A stretch of 64,000 bases of DNA from Plasmopara viticola (GCA_001695595.3 MBPM02000081.1:1-64000), one strand, 5' to 3'. Positions 8,831-24,052 are shown, numbered from the stretch's first letter. The notes: generated from the sequence alone by a model not told the origin. Numbers and translations: made by a program.

Positions 8831-11800
8831 CGTGCGAAAAATAAGCGCTACATAACGCCGAATTTCTGTAGTAAAATTCACTTCCCTTGAGAGGGGTAAA
8901 AGTAGTGGCGGATCCTGGTAAAAACTTACATCAAATTGCATACTGAATTATTTAAGCGGAGAATCAATTTTCCCGTCTATACTACAAAATTAGAATTAGT
9001 GCATTTGAAAACGATAGACGGGACCAAAAATAGAATGATATTGCATAAACTGATTCAATGTTTAAATTGCAATCTAGGGTACATGTCGATTCTAGATGGC
9101 GAACGGTCATTCACCAAAAGGTTGTTCATCTTACTTATGTTATTCTACGCAAGGTACCGTCATACCTGAAGGTACTTGCACTTAATTGTACGCTGGTATT
9201 TAAGGATAGCTCGCGGTACTGTCGAACGAGCAATTTGTAGTGCTAGTTTGACTTTTTAACTCCTTTGAACGGTAAGAAAAACGACTCGATGTGCAGCACT
9301 CTCTGCTGCCAAGCATTTCAGCTTTACGATAAAGTCTATGATCGTGGAAAAAATCAATACAGGCTCCGAAATCCTGAGCGGAAGTGCCTAAAGTGGGGTT
9401 TTGCTTTCTAAATTATGAATTTCTCCTACGTAGGAGATAACCACTCGACGGTTTTCAAGCTGGATGATCAGCTGCGTTTGGATCTCGCATAGAAAGCCGA
9501 AAGCACTTATCCGTTGAGCAACCTCACCGAACAGAATCCGCAAATCGCTTATATTTGACCGGGCTTTGTCTTTATTACATCCGATAGGTTTGAACAAACC
9601 GTATTATTATATGTTAAGAGCGTGGAATCAGCAACTATAAGCATAATTGTTAAGCCAGGACACTCATTGCAAAATGCTTTCAAGGAACAATGATTTAATT
9701 AGCCCTTCGACTGCATTCTCTTGCATATCCAATTATTTAAATGGCAGAATTTGTGAGCTGTCGTGACGTAAGAAAGCATATAACATTACCACACACGGAA
9801 TGGTTTTAAATCTGGTACATTTGGTAACACTTGTTCACCCCCACAGGTGAAGTTTCAATACCTGAACCGATTGGAAGGTAGTATGAACTTGCTCTAACAA
9901 CAATGACCTACTCCACTGAATTGCTGGTTTCATGAGTGCTAAGATACTATCTTCGTTCACTTAGAGCAAAGTATTGTGCTAGGGTCCAGGCAATATTATA
10001 TGGCGACAAAGTAAGTCACGAGAACCAAACCGGTAAAATGAAGATCTAAAGCTTAGGGTTGTCAGCTTCAGCAGTCTATAACTTCAGATGTCGACTTTGT
10101 TGCTTATCAAGCGCATTCGCACCGCTCGCGTTAGGCAACTTTAGATCGAAGTGGACACAATTAGGTCTTTGATCCACTAACCCGAGTTCAAATGATGACG
10201 AGCATGAGCGCTCTTACCTACAAAGACCGAATCCTGCTCGTGAGCATGAGGCTTAAACCACCAAGTCAAGTCACCATTAAGCGATTAAATATTTATACGC
10301 CACGATTGCATATGTCGCACACTAGTCAATTCATGCATCGTGCAATGCGTATTCGCGAGCGATCAGTAAATCCCGCGCGCGCTCTGAGATCAAGCGTTTG
10401 CACATTATGATCAAAGCTCGGAATTCGTAAGCTTGATGAGGCATTAGAGTACGAGGTGCTGTTATATGAACAAACCGAATTTACCCTATGATACATATAT
10501 GGACCCCAATTCCATGCCCATCTTTCTCGAAAGGCAAGCATGTGTCTCACTGTAAGCGTAGGAACAGTGCAATTCTTAGAGCCTGGCAAAATACTTTTAT
10601 CGAAAGTATCAGGTTTGGTTTGCTAGTAAAAAAAATGGATGTCCGGCGCCGGGATTGCAGCCTGTACCTGCTGTACATACGCGTCATAAATTGCATGAGG
10701 ACAATAAGCGGAATTTATAGCGCTACACAACGAAGTACTAAAAACTACACTTTGCTTTTGCCCTTCGTGACATCTTTAGTAAATGCTTGATCCTAGTTCA
10801 CTTGTATAGATGCTCGTTGCCAATATAATTTAGAAGGACGTCCTGCAATCCGTAAGGTACAAGATCGTGCTTCGTGGTGAGAATGGTCTCCGAAGCGGTC
10901 ACTAGGGTCCTCGCGCTGAGCTCTGCGTGTGGCTCGCGCGCTTCGAACCCTATTGCTATTATATACAATCTAAGAAGAGTTTATCTCGCAATGGTAGCCT
11001 GCCTCAATCCCGTAAGAGTTATCGGGATTTGAACCGACAACTCTGGGGGGGTTTGAGGTTCTTTGCTTCACAAGGTAATATGATGCCTTTGACAGCAACG
11101 ACGCGCGAGAATGCTATTCACGTGTTAGTGTCGCTCGCCCTCTTTTAAAAAAAAAGACGAGTCCCACAGCATTATGCGGCGTACTTACGGCTTTTGTCTA
11201 GATATTTCTTTCGACAAGCATCTGGTAAACGCAACTCATATTAAGGCAAAGTATAGCGCCACCAATCTCGGCTGCCTTTGCCATGAAATGATTTATGTAC
11301 CAAACTTTCGCGATTTTTGGGCCCTGTCCGGTTTTGATGACTCAGATGTACCAGCACCAAGACTGGGTCATAACAAAACTTGAGTAATCTTACATATACT
11401 AATAAGTTTGTTTGTATCTATTCAAAAATCTTAAGCGCTTGCGCTAAGCGATAAATTTAAGAGGCTTGGCAAAGCGCGAGCTCAGCTTAGCCTTAGCGAC
11501 AACAATAGCTGTATTGGTGGGTATGCCAAATCGCTCAAAAACTGAATGTTCAATTAAAAAATGCTAACCTTCTTAAATCGAATATCGGTTAGAAAGCTGT
11601 AAATCTTGATTTCCGAATCTCACATTACGCACGAAACGCGGACAATAAGACGTTTTAATACTAAGTCTTCGACCAACGCATTGTCAACGGCTGAGCTTAA
11701 AACACCGCTCATCATTTTATCTCATCATATAAAGAGCAAAGCACGATGGTATTCAAAAGGACAATAGCTGGTAAGTTTTTTTACGCTAAATGGCGTGTGG

Positions 11801-14800
11801 CATGATTGGCATTGTTGAACGCAATCTCAACTAGCAATAGCACGTTACTTCAATCCTTGGTGTATTCACACACTGCTTAACGCATGTTCGACCCCGCGAT
11901 TATCTTGTTCGACTATAAATTGTCTGTGAGTTTGTTCAGCCTGGTCGCAAGTACCTTAAACACACCGTTAAATCAAGGGCTCATCAAGCAGGGACGTCTT
12001 AAGAGGCACTAGGATCTGAGATCCTTGTCGCTGTTTATGGATTTAAAGGAAAAAAACGTTGCTGTTTTGACACCATCAACCATGTCTGGTATCGTCGCTG
12101 TGTAAATCATTTTAGGTAATATACGTTGCCCGTCGAGTCCTGAGTAGATTAAACAAAGCATCTATATTATAGCGTAATACCTCCGACAAGCTTGCCAATA
12201 ATGCAGTCGCATTCGGTGAAGACTTGACCAGCTGGCACACTGCACATGTGTGCAGACAATTTGGACCCGTAAAATCAAAGATAACCAGGCGACACATCTA
12301 CTTTTGACCGAGATGATCACCAAGTAATGTACTGTGAGGTGTCCAGGGTCAGAACACTCAAGCACTGTTCTTCTGGTGCACACAAAGGAATACTTATTCG
12401 TTAAACGGGACACTGACGAGCAGAGCAAGCATTGCGGCATAACAGAGCAGTTCTTCGAAATCATCAGTATTGTCAGTATACGACGTCGACGTATGGCACT
12501 TATTGAGGGGAGCGTGTCGGACGATAGCGTTCGGCTACATACCCTTATACAGGGAATTACCGGTATGATCGATGATACGACCGGTCTGGAGTCCATTATG
12601 CTAGTGGATGCTCTGCTTGAATAGAATCGATTTACGAAGTCATTGTAAAAACTATTTTTTTAGTGCACAGAGTAAATCTTCAACTTAGAAAAAATTATTG
12701 GACCACTAATTGAGGTATAATGCAATGTAATTTCACAAGAATGGTCTCCGACGCTACCGACAGAGATGTATGTCATGATAATGACTCGGCGTTGGGACTC
12801 ATATACGGCGTTGAAAGCCAGTGTACTCTACAAAAAGAAACTGTGTAACGCCATTGGTGCATTCTTTCGTACAAAGCGCAAAGCTGAATAGTCACCTATT
12901 CCACTTTATCATTTGCGTTAGATAGTCGAACGCCAAGTAACTCATTGTGCACTCTTATAATGAGCCAAATGCGTCTCTTATCTCGAAACAGACTCCACTT
13001 TTCACTTAAGATATGCTGCAAGTATTTCGTCTAAGTTAACTTGCTTCGTCATACATTTATGCGAGAGAGTGGCATATTACTGACCGTAGTCAGCGCTTTT
13101 TAGCGTTATACTCTGTGAAAATTTGGCAATATTTGCAATAATTATTAGCTGATGATGCTTTGAGAGGATGCGCAGATTTACTTTGATCAGACCTTGTGAA
13201 GTTGTGCAAAAGTAGACCTGAAATATTACACTTTCCACATGCTAGATTTTAAGTGCATGCACACAAATAGTCTTTACGCTTACGCAAACACAAGCATCGT
13301 AGGCACAATAAAACATTCTATTTTAACATGATTTCTTCAATCATCGTGTATTTGCGCAGATGTCTTTGAGGTTGAGGTCATTGTCTACTGGCCATTTCAT
13401 TAGGCCAACAGGACGACTAAAAGTAACATTAATTTTTCTTGCACGGTGCAATTACTTAGACGTGGATAGATCACCGCCCGATCTTTTGTACGTCTTAAAA
13501 CGACCATTCAGAAAGGTTTGTGTAGCATTAGATATTGCTATTGGCAGTGCACTGCAACGAGAATTGACTGAGGGGTGAGATTGGATGATCGCGCCTAACT
13601 TTTTCTAGCTGAAGGCTTTCCTAACGATTGTAGTTGTCCATGACAAAATGCTACTTGCGATGTAGTATACCCTCCTCAAATATTGAGCTCATCGGCTAGG
13701 CTCTAGACTATTCGTGATCAACAAAAGCATGCAATGCTATGAAACATCTCATTTCTCACAATAAATGGCCAGACTTTCTTTCTTTGCAAGAGTTAGCTCT
13801 AAGGATATGTGTGAGCTGAAAAGCAGAAAATTTTGACTAGCTGCTGCCCACATTATGAGTTAGCCGATGTCGTATAAATTATCTAGTGTAGGCCGCGTAT
13901 GCACGGATGATACGTGCGTAGCTCTGGTGTAGATTCTGGGAAGCGCAAATTTTTATAAAGTGTAGCACATCTTGTAAATAGATTTTACTAAGAAATGTGA
14001 CAGACCATGTACTGTCTTCTTTATAGCTTGATTGTATACTTTTACTCCTTATGTCTAAAAAATTAAGTGATACCACCAGCTAACTAATTGCAGACGTACA
14101 CGTACAACCCCGTCGCAGTAGCAAGCTGAGGCCAATATTGTATTTTTTAAGTGCGTAGATACGTACTGCGCAGACCTACTTAACGCTATCAGCCTATCGC
14201 ACATTCGTGTCGACCAGCTAGCGTTTTTTGCATTTAATGGCACGAAAAATTACCCTAATTTTGCGTAGCACAGACACTTCCTACTGGTGGTCGCAGCAGC
14301 TATAGATTTATACACCTCCGCTTGTTCCTCATCGAGCATGGCTTGAAAATCCGCAAAGCTCAGCAACTACTGAGGCCGGGGTACCGGACGATCATTTTTC
14401 GGTGGTGGTACCGCTGTAGCGGTAAAAAGGTCAGCGAGAGGTGTAAATGTGAACTGCCAACGTCTAGCCTCTTATAAAAAAGAGATAAGTTGGTACGAAC
14501 ATGCAGTAAAATCCAAATGTTGCAAAATATGGATAAGAATGTCTATATATTCATTAATTGTAGAATTGATTATAAATGGCACCTGGCACTAATGAGATGA
14601 TAAAAAAAGAAGTCAAAGTACAGGCGTGGTCGGACAGGAAATCGACAGAGGCTTTCTTACTGGGGCTGATTTAGAAAAACAATGACGCTGCTAGTATTGT
14701 CTGGATCAAAATTGTATCAAACTAGTACTTCTTGCTCTTTTATGTTGGCAGAAACACGCGCTCGAGAACATTAAAGGTCTTGAGAGCATATAAAGATGGG

Positions 14801-15930
14801 TAAGGCACAACAAAGCCCGAATTGGCTTCCCACACTAGCACAATTGAAGGACCGTACGAAGTCCGGATTGAAGTCAGCATCGAGACAATTTGTGTCGCTT
14901 GCAAAGAACGACAAAGTATGTACAGCTGAGAATCAAGGTAGTTCAATATTTCGTACCAATAAGCACTATATTTTATTATCAATACTATCTGCTTGCTTAT
15001 TTGATCTATTGTGTCACTTTACGTTGTTCCTTTCTTGAAAAAAAAATCATCATGACAAAGATGTAGATAAGGCCAAATGCGTAAAGAAGCCTCTTTATAG
15101 AAAAGATACGTGTTCACCAATATCTGTCGGCTAATTTGAATAAGATCCTCTTGGTCACGCAGTGTCAATTTTTTTTTGCTGACGTGGCTCTTACAAATTT
15201 AGCCACACTGGGTTGCCGACTAACGAAGGAAAATATTAATAAATGTACGTTAATTGATCGCCTTACCTAGTGTACCGATCGGTAGGTCAGAGGCATTCCT
15301 GTTGGCTCTTTGCTTGGTGAGGTTAATTTTGTCGGTTGGGTTGGTCCTGACTAGGCATTGGACGGATGTTTGGTGCCATATGGATATCCTTAGCCATGCT
15401 TAGCCAATCAGATCGTTTATGTAGAACGTGCGTCGGTTTTCTTTTCTTTCAAGAGCTTAGCTGCTTTTTTTGATAGCAGTAAAACTTGATCAAAAAAAGT
15501 GCCCGAGTACGCTTATTCCTGGATCGATGTGGAACCTTCGATACGTAGTCGCTAATTTCAATGGCGACCAAAAAAAATCTACACCGGCTACGTGTGCAGT
15601 CCAAAAAGCATTCCAATTTAATGCTTCACCCTGTACTCACCTAATAATATGATCAATGTGAAACGATTTATGTAAGTATAAATATAAATCGGAATTCTAA
15701 TGGATACGCACGCGCGATGACTCAGTATGCTATATCAGATCATGTTTGGAAACTTAAATCTTATTGATTGGACTAGTATCGGTTTAAACAATTCAAATTG
15801 ATTTTTGACAGTGTATCTAACTGTACTAATTTGCTTCAGTATTGACACCAAACTTTTGCCGATATAATTATAGCCAATCGACTATTGATCCCACCGGCCA
15901 ATAAACTTGAAAAATACCTACTTACTAAAG
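8831..15930. other. Gene desert, nothing recognisable
   Basis: AT-rich DNA with only short open frames on both strands. None has a domain, a signal peptide with RxLR motif, or splice structure I can support. A pair of GGTACC sites at about 14,380-14,412 near a small palindrome (ACCGCTGTAGCGGT) is the only local feature. Confidence 0.5.
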
Positions 15931-15940
15931 ATCCCGCTGA

Positions 15941-16780
15941 GTGCTTCATCACAGATGCCAAATATGGACGCATGACAATGTTCCTGTGCCGCGCTTAACA
16001 ATCTTTAATACACAAAAAAGGAGTCGTTCAACTCTCAAGAACTACCGTCCACTTACGGTTTTAACTAACGACGCCTACTTCGGACCATATTCCTTGGCTT
16101 CCTGGCTTAGTCAGTTTAATGTGCGGTTTTGGACGACGACCAATTTGTGTTTGTGCTCGGTCGGAATATTCGTACGTGCTAAATCTTTTCAATTTTATAA
16201 TTATTGCACCATTCGTGAATCACGAACCCCCTGCTGGTGGCATTTGCCTTGGTTTTGCGAAAGCTTTTGACAGTGTCAATTATCACGCTTTAGACCTTGT
16301 TCTAGCACCGAAGATTTGGCAAAATAATTTGTCGCTAACCTTCGTCATTCTTAAATAGAACATTGGTGCAAGTTCTACTTAAATATTCTCACAGTTTCTC
16401 AGTTTTGAAGCGGGCGTTTGACAAAATGACCTGCGATCGTTAAGTCTCTTCGTCAAGGTTATAGAGCCCTATTTTGCTATCTTCGGTTTATTAAACAAAA
16501 CTTATCGATCAAGATCCGAGACAGGTCATGAGATTCGGTGACAATGATACTGGACTTGTCAATGATATCAACCAGACTCCATTATTCTTAGCCCGGGTCC
16601 AAGACTTTTACACTGCAGCATACAATTAAACATCGATAGCTCAATTAAGTTTCCACATCATTTTTGGACGTCGCCAACTCAAGCTTACTCAACGCTTTAC
16701 GCGATATAGGACCTCGAGCTTTAGCAGGGAGGAGCCACACTATATTCTCGGTATTTTAGTGGGATCCGGTTCTGGATGAG
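15941..16780 (+). pseudogene. Decayed LINE reverse transcriptase
   Basis: RT-like pieces occur in collinear order across shifting frames. They are LKNYRPLTVLTNDAY (about 16,035), CGFGRRPICV (about 16,120), GICLGFAKAFDSVNYHAL (about 16,235, RT motif A) and HYILGILVGSG (about 16,737, resembling the R/HYLGILVG segment after the YxDD box). Frameshifts and stops separate them, so the copy is dead. It appears to belong to a different LINE lineage from the element at 7,037-8,189; that is inference from motif wording only. Confidence 0.7.
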
Positions 16781-19700
16781 CTTCGAACTCATCCAACCGC
16801 TTCATCGCCTTCAAAAGCTCTGTGTGGGCTAACGTTGGAGAGATAAGGTCGGGTTCTGGTTTCAAAATTAATGATTCAGCATAGACTGTGTCATTGATAA
16901 GGCGCGCAAATGTTTTCCGAGAAGGATTTAAACTTCCGATCCTCTCAGGAGGAATATTATCAACAACACCCCATCAGCAAGATGAATGATTTAAATGTCC
17001 GAAGCCAAGTTTCTACCAATTGGTACTTTGTGCATTGCACTAGTTGCGGCTCGGATCTAACAATTGCTTTTACATCAATTGAGCCCCTTCAACTTGTTCT
17101 AATTTGCCAGTGTATTCAGCATAGTAGAGCAAGGGTCGATTCCCCCATCTTTTAATTCCACCACAAGCTGCCTTCGATTTTGCTTTCAAGGTCAAGGTGT
17201 TGGGTTGAACTTTCTGTACAAACCTTTTCAAAGCTCAAATACTACATTTCGCGTGAAGGGTATTTAGAGCTAATTGAAAAGGGCACCTTCACTATGAAAA
17301 ACTAAATTCATGCCAAACTTGTAAGCTTTAATCCGATCTTTGCAAAGCTAAGTTGACCAGTATGGAACAACATCTTCTTACGCTTTTCTTCTGAAAAAAT
17401 TCGTATTACTTCTTCATGTTGCTTGCCACCACCTTTCTCATTACGGTATCTTAAGAACATGTACCTTTCGCAAGTATTTTGATCAGATGTTCGACTCATT
17501 AACGTTTCGGAGTGCTCTCCGCACTTCCTCTGCTTGGTCGGCTCGCTTCTTTCTCAAGTAATTGACAGCCTGGTGTCAACACTAAAAGAACCTGCTTACT
17601 ACGGCACGATTGCTATTTGCCTGGTCTTTCAGGCAACCATGCTTTCCGCTTTCTATACTTGATAGTCTGACAAAAAAGACATTGTTAGTGTGAACAAAGA
17701 TTTGGTTCGCCGCCTTCTTTACGTGAATTCACCTCTCCAACTTTCATTACAGTCGTCGTGAGTCTGTACAAGGAAGACTTCAATTCTCCCCGTCTTTTCG
17801 TATTTCCATTTTAGGCTCCAACATGATGGCTCAATATTTCGCTACAAAGTTGGTTGACATACCCAAGGCATTGATTGCGTTTAGTCGCCTAAATGTTTAC
17901 TTCAGAATTCCCACCAGCAAAAAACACCTGGCGGCTATTGCTTCCCGCGATCGAATGTATCTTTGTTACTACTATTCGCTGGAAACAAGTTTTATCTCTC
18001 GTGAACTTAAATGTACCAAATTATGGCCATCAAAACATGGAGTCTGCCCATTCAAAGTATTGAGCATTTTTCGATGCTGAAATCTTATCACTACGGACAA
18101 GCCGTAACAAGGCTAAATACGATGAGTCTTGTCTCAAATGTATGCGCGTTTTTAACAATGATACGCCATTTATTTCTGCGGACATTGAACATTCTTTTGC
18201 ACTCACAGCTTGTAAATTCGCACCAATCTAGGTTTAGCTAAATTAGTCTAAGCATAGTGGAATCGATACTTCTGTGAAGATCCTTTTACCAAATTGAAAG
18301 ACGTCTGATCTTTTTTGGCTTCGGTCTTAGGAATTTTTTAGCACTTTGCATTTTTTTCGCGCAACATTATTTTATTTGAAAAAACGAAACTGTGTCAGTT
18401 TTTCATTATGCGGTTGTGAAGTTGCGAAGATTGCGATGATACACGGTCCATCTTTTTACACAATATAGCCTTTCTTAGCTTCATTGCGCTTTTTATACTT
18501 TCCACTTAAAAAGCTCTTTAAGCTTTTTTGCGTTTTTTAGCTTTGTAAACATCATAAACGTTACTGCGTTTTTGCTTCTTATAAGCTTTATAAGCTTAGT
18601 TTTGCTTTACGCTTAAAGTGCTTTACACCCAGTATTAAGCCTAAAGCTTTTAGTTTCTTGATTGTAACGCCCAAACAATTAAGTTCTTTACTCGCGCGAC
18701 CGCGAGATCAATTATACTTTAGTCGTGACCGCTTTCTTGATACATGCTTGTCATCTTTCGAGACCGGTGGGTACACTAACGCTTACGCTTCACAAGATGT
18801 ATATACACTTCCTGAGCTTTACACGCTTTTATATCGCTTTGTGCTTTTTTTCCTATAATTGGAATGCAAAATTGATGATGTACGGCCATTGATATGTCGT
18901 TTGTTCTATTTTAAATGTGCGCAGATGCAATGGAGCGCGCAGCCGCAAGGTCCCTTATATTTTAAGATAATCGCTTTTGCGATATATGCTTGTCAATTGT
19001 CGATACCGGAATGTCCACTAATCTCTCGACTTCTGCGCTTTTACTGTATCGCAAGTCCATACTAAATTCTTCTACCAAAACACAATTTCAAGACCTTCGA
19101 TAGATTCGACTTTGTCAATCGAGCCCAAGTGTTATAAGTCGATAATCCCGTTTGGCTAATAAAGCAGACTTTTTCGCAACTTGTGGAGCTACGTTAAGTG
19201 GTCAGTGTTATCGGCTTCCCGCCACGCATGATTTTCACTGCTTTGTTTTAATATCACCAATAAAATAATAAAACGTGTGTTCACGCCCCGATAGGCGTGA
19301 TGAAAATTCCAGAAAGATCATTCTGTGACTGGTATAGCACCCTCTCGCATATCAACACGTCGATGTAAAATTTGCACTCTTACATTAGATTAAGACTAGT
19401 ACGCTTTCCACAAAGACTTGGACTTCCGTTTTTAAAGAAGTCTTCGACACTTCATGCACAACACAATTACACTTCAAAAAAACTTGTTTATCTTTAAGCT
19501 CGTCTAATTAAGATTGAAAGTACAATGAAACGTTATTTTATCACAGAGGCTTAGTAGGATGAGTGAGAACGGGCAATACAGAGAGTCCAAATCGTAATGC
19601 TGGCAATAATAAGCCTCTTGTACTCAATTATCATTTTGCTTTTATTAGCACGATCAATGCTGATTTCGCTAGTAAATATAAAAAAACATGCTATGACTGA

Positions 19701-22700
19701 TTTAGGAGACGAGGCTCATACAATTTACTTACAGACATCGGGCATCTACTTTCATCCTTAATGGGAATTAATCTAGTTTGCAAGACTCCGAGTCAATTGC
19801 CAAGGGCAGCGATACGCATACTCCTTATGGGACAATCTTTTTACCGCCCCTTAAAAGAAGAGGCTGTTGCCGCGCTGCTGCATCAGCAGAGCATTGGCCT
19901 ATGCTCATTAGGCGCGACCTCATCAATAGTTTTGACGAGTAAGGCTTTCTTCTCGCTTCTGCAAAGTGTTTTTTAGAAGAGCCAGTTACCGGCTGTGGCC
20001 GATTGCAACTCGTTTGGATCCGGGATACGGATTAAGACGTCGTCTCGCGTCTCATTGAGGCATCGTCACCAAAAAAAGTCGTTATAATGAATTTTTTAAA
20101 CAAGAACAAGTAAAAACGCCTTGGCAAGCTTGTACTTCTGGATGCAAACTGAGTAATCCACAGCTCGTTTTCGAATCGCTTTAAGATAAGTTAGAGCGGA
20201 CGCAAAATTTTCCACGCACAATTAAAGCAGATGCCGATGCGCTATTGGTTATCGTGAGATTGTGTGTCGCATGCTGGTGCCCATGCTGACTCAAATGTTG
20301 TCTCCTTATTCCCATACCTCTTTTGCCAAACAGTACCTTTACTAGTAGGCGCAAAAATCTTTTTCTTGCTCAAATTAACAATTTAGAGCTCCTCGTAGCA
20401 GCTTGTTGATGTCTACTGGTCTGAAAGCCGCCAACAATAGGGACTACTCAAGATCAATAACATTGAGCCTTTACAATACCGATGTTTCACTCACTCTAGA
20501 TAAAAAAGCAGCAAAGATTTTTTTCGTTTGTAATCTGTGCTGGTACTTTCTTCGAAAATCATACTGCACACTGCGACAAGAGCTGTTGCTTTTAACAAAC
20601 TTGACGGCCTTTTGAACAGTAGCCACTTTTGGTAATGCCTTTAGTTTGCATACGGCTAGACGGTGGCTCACACGATATCGGCCTGTGCATTACCGATTCA
20701 TACAGTTAAGCAGGTGTTAGCTTGACTACGGCATGATGAAGGTACTCACTTATTTGAAAGATGCACCAAAAAGAGCCTTGCGGTACGATAGCTGATAGCA
20801 GTAGCAGAGATAGAGAAAAGAGCATTTTGCAGTCAATTTTAGGCCCACGTTGAAGTACAAGTATTCGGCACGGCATATGGAGGCATGGCTGCTTACTTAA
20901 AATTTAATGGTCTCGAAAATTTACATGGAATGAATTGCGGAGAATGAACAGGCACACACTATAAATTGCAACTCCACCTCACATTCACTCGCCCGCCAGG
21001 CCCCGTCACCATGAATTCTGCTTGCAACCAATCAGCAAACTAAAGCCAGAAAGCTATTACAGCTTTGCAATCAGAATAGTAGCTTAACAGACTTTAAAAT
21101 TCAAAGCAGTACAACACAGATGCTTATTAAAAGTCATTTGTCGGAAGAGGCTTGGAGGGCGAGTAGGTGGAGACTTAGTCGTTGCAATCGATGGCGTGAG
21201 GAATTTTAAAATCGATAACAAGGGAAAAGTTTTTGCGAGATCTATTCTTGCTACAGCCTACTTGGTGACTTCCAACCATCTTCTGCTACATCTAAAACTT
21301 TATCATTCTTCTTTACTCCATCTGGCTCCCACATATCCTGGATTATTTTCAGCCAATAATGATTCTCGATTCTTAATGCTGATGGGACATCTGGAGCATT
21401 CTTCTGCTCTGCAACTGAATAATTGCCTTTTTTACTGAACATACTAAGGCATATGTATTTGGAATATTCCATTTTATTGCGTTATAGCCGTTACCGGGAA
21501 TTTGCCCTTAACAACGGTTGCGTCACATTTAGTCACTCAAAGATGAATGGAACTTCATTTTGTGGCTATTTCGAGGCGAATAGCCCAATAATAGCGCAAC
21601 GATAGCATTAAGTGATTAGTTCTAAATCTAAAAAGACTTTTGTCGGGTCTTAAATGTTTTATAGTATGTACTTTAATTCATGTAGTGCATCAATCGTGTT
21701 TTATTACAAGTAATTGACGTGTACGAGAACTAATTGAATCTTAATATGCCTGCACCTTCGACATTGCTACAAAACTGATCGATTTGACCTACATATCTGA
21801 TCTTTTGAGCCGCAGCTGCTGCATTTATGGGACGTCGATTGTTTGTTATAAACACAAGATTCTTGGTATATTCAACAAAAGTGTGATAATATTACTTGCA
21901 GGCTGAGCAACAGAACGATCATGACTAACAGATTGAACTTCGTGTAGATAGTGCAAATCGACTCATAAGATTTTAATGCCGCTTGAAAGTTAACGTTAAT
22001 ATAAACATGAAATCACTTGTTTGAAATGAATTCTATGAGTGACGCTTGTTTTGATAACGTCAAATTCAATGTCTAGAGCTTATGTAATAAATGCAAAAAA
22101 TAATTCGTATTCTATTTTCAATGTGGATACCAGATTGCGATATCTTACAAAAAATAAGATCCAAAGACTAAGTTTTAAGGGCTCAAACCCTCAGGTAAAA
22201 TCATTATATATGGAGCGAGGCGTTCGACAACCTTTTGCATCAGTGCTCGACAATATTAATCAAAATATGAATCCGGCTTGATCGGTTGTGTATAGGAAGA
22301 GTTAACTTCGCTATATTCGCTATAAGCGCACGGTTGCTTTCATTGCAAGTGGCACGCACCTACAAACTTCTACTTTAGTGTGTGTGACTTGCCTGTGTAA
22401 GATATGCAGCTACACGCGTGGTTGAATCGAAGAGGGAATGTGCTACTTTTTCGAAATTTACCATTTTTGTACTTCTTGTGTCTACTGTTGTCAGAGCTAC
22501 CTTTGCTGTCATAAAAGAATATTTGAGCTGAATTTAGATTTGGTACTACCCTTTCTTATAAGGTGAATGTATATCTACGCTATCCAAAGTATTTTATGTT
22601 ATTTCAGCGTGTTGTCGCTTGCAGTTTCAGTTTTTAAGAAGCACGTGAGGACGATCAGGCTACGCGCTTGTTGGAGAGCTTTTCGACATGGTGCTGCGTC

Positions 22701-23230
22701 TTCTTTTATCTCCAACATCTTGGGATTCGTACTTAATCTAAAAAAAACTCAATAGTAACATTTTGGACGCTCTCTTGGCAAGTACGCCGTCTCTGGTTCC
22801 TGACTTGTTGTTCCAAGTGACTTCATTAGCCCGCAGCAAAGAGCGTATATAACACGTAGCTGTCATCACTGGAAAAGTGGTTGACAGCAGCAACCAAACC
22901 ATTGGTTCAAGTTTGCACGAGCATTTTTACTCTTTATAGGATAATGTGGCGGCCGCGCTCAAACTTTTTTAATTAGAATCGTCATGGACCTCTTAGGATG
23001 CAGACGATGTGCTATTATTTCTTACTTCAAATAAGAGACTTTGAGTGACGTTGCCTATCTACAGAAAATAATCATATTTATTGAAACAAGAGGAACGACA
23101 GATTTAGTAATGACAGCAGGAGATGGCTGAAAGTCACCAATTACGCTGCAGCAAGACACAAGTCCGTACGAGCGAACCGTATAATTGCACTTCTTAATTT
23201 CCTTTTGCTACAAATACTATTTATTTGCAT
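16781..23230. other. Gene desert, AT-rich
   Basis: No gene is supported. Further debris of the 15.9 kb LINE may continue towards about 18.1 kb, but I cannot place motifs. Between about 18,480 and 18,660 the sequence is rich in AAGCTT/AGCTTT and TTTAAGC words, which looks like degenerate short-period repetition. Confidence 0.45.
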
Positions 23231-23239
23231 ACTTTGCCT

Positions 23240-23325
23240 CGCTTGCCGCCCTAGCCTCAGTCGACGACCCACCTCTCGAAAAGCTTCCTCCGCGATTGTG
23301 TTACATAATAGGTCAAGATCAAGCC
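23240..23325. repeat. Short repeat, copy 1 of 3
   Basis: The segment around CCTCAGTCGACGACCCACC recurs, diverged, at about 26,100-26,215 and 34,785-34,900 in the same orientation. Copies 1 and 2 bracket the first 2.9 kb of unit A, so they may be terminal direct repeats of a decayed element. The left copy is absent from unit B. Confidence 0.5.
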
Positions 23326-24052
23326 TTTCGGCCAACGTCGCTCTGGTGTATGCGAGCACCGACTCCGCAGGACGCGAAGATAAGTAAATTCAATCACCTT
23401 GGCTTATTGAATCCCTTCTATTGTGACAGGGCAAAAGCAAGACTCGCTGTCCATGCAAAAACTACAGCTAAAGCTCACTCAGGAATAATAGCCCGTATGC
23501 AAGCTCTGATACGAGTCCCAAAGCAACAGACCAGAGAATGCTCTGGGTTTTTCGCATCATAGGCGAGCAGAAGAAAAATAATTCCTTTGCTTGTAATGAA
23601 AGCTTTCGCAATGACATTGAAGTATGTTTATTACAGAAGAACAATAAGCACTTTTCAACGCAGCAGATTCGAACATTTACCTTAAGTTATTTAGGTAAGT
23701 ACGTGCTAGATCATCAACGGGCTATAACACCAACTGCAAACACAATAATGTATTTTACACATAGGCTCTGTTAAAAGCTCTACCGCGCGCACACTTTAAG
23801 CCAAAGGGTTTAAGTATTATCCTTACAAACGAAGCTCCATCTTAAGTTTAATTGTACGTCTCCAAGCTTAACATTTTATATCCCGAACTAGATTTGGAGG
23901 TCGGTAAAGGTGACTGCAGCCAATCAGAAGCCAATAGAAATGACGATGAGTGGCAAGTGAGAAAGCTCAAGAACTATTTTAAAGGCCATTAAAGCCGTGT
24001 CCGGCTCCGAGTTTGCTTATCACTCGTATAAATTTCCGTTTTACTTACTAAG

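Noticed and set aside
10896..10950. GTTCGAA sequence as a tRNA T-loop
   Set aside because: The neighbouring bases do not form a T-stem.
11005..11045. tRNA-like T-arm (minus strand GGTTCAAAT with flanking complementary AGAGTT/AACTCT)
   Set aside because: A hairpin can be drawn, but no anticodon arm, D-arm or acceptor partner lies at the right distance.
23205..23562. Open frame of 125 codons with a hydrophobic start as a secreted effector
   Set aside because: No RxLR or dEER motif; it overlaps the repeat that opens unit A, whose other copies have stops.
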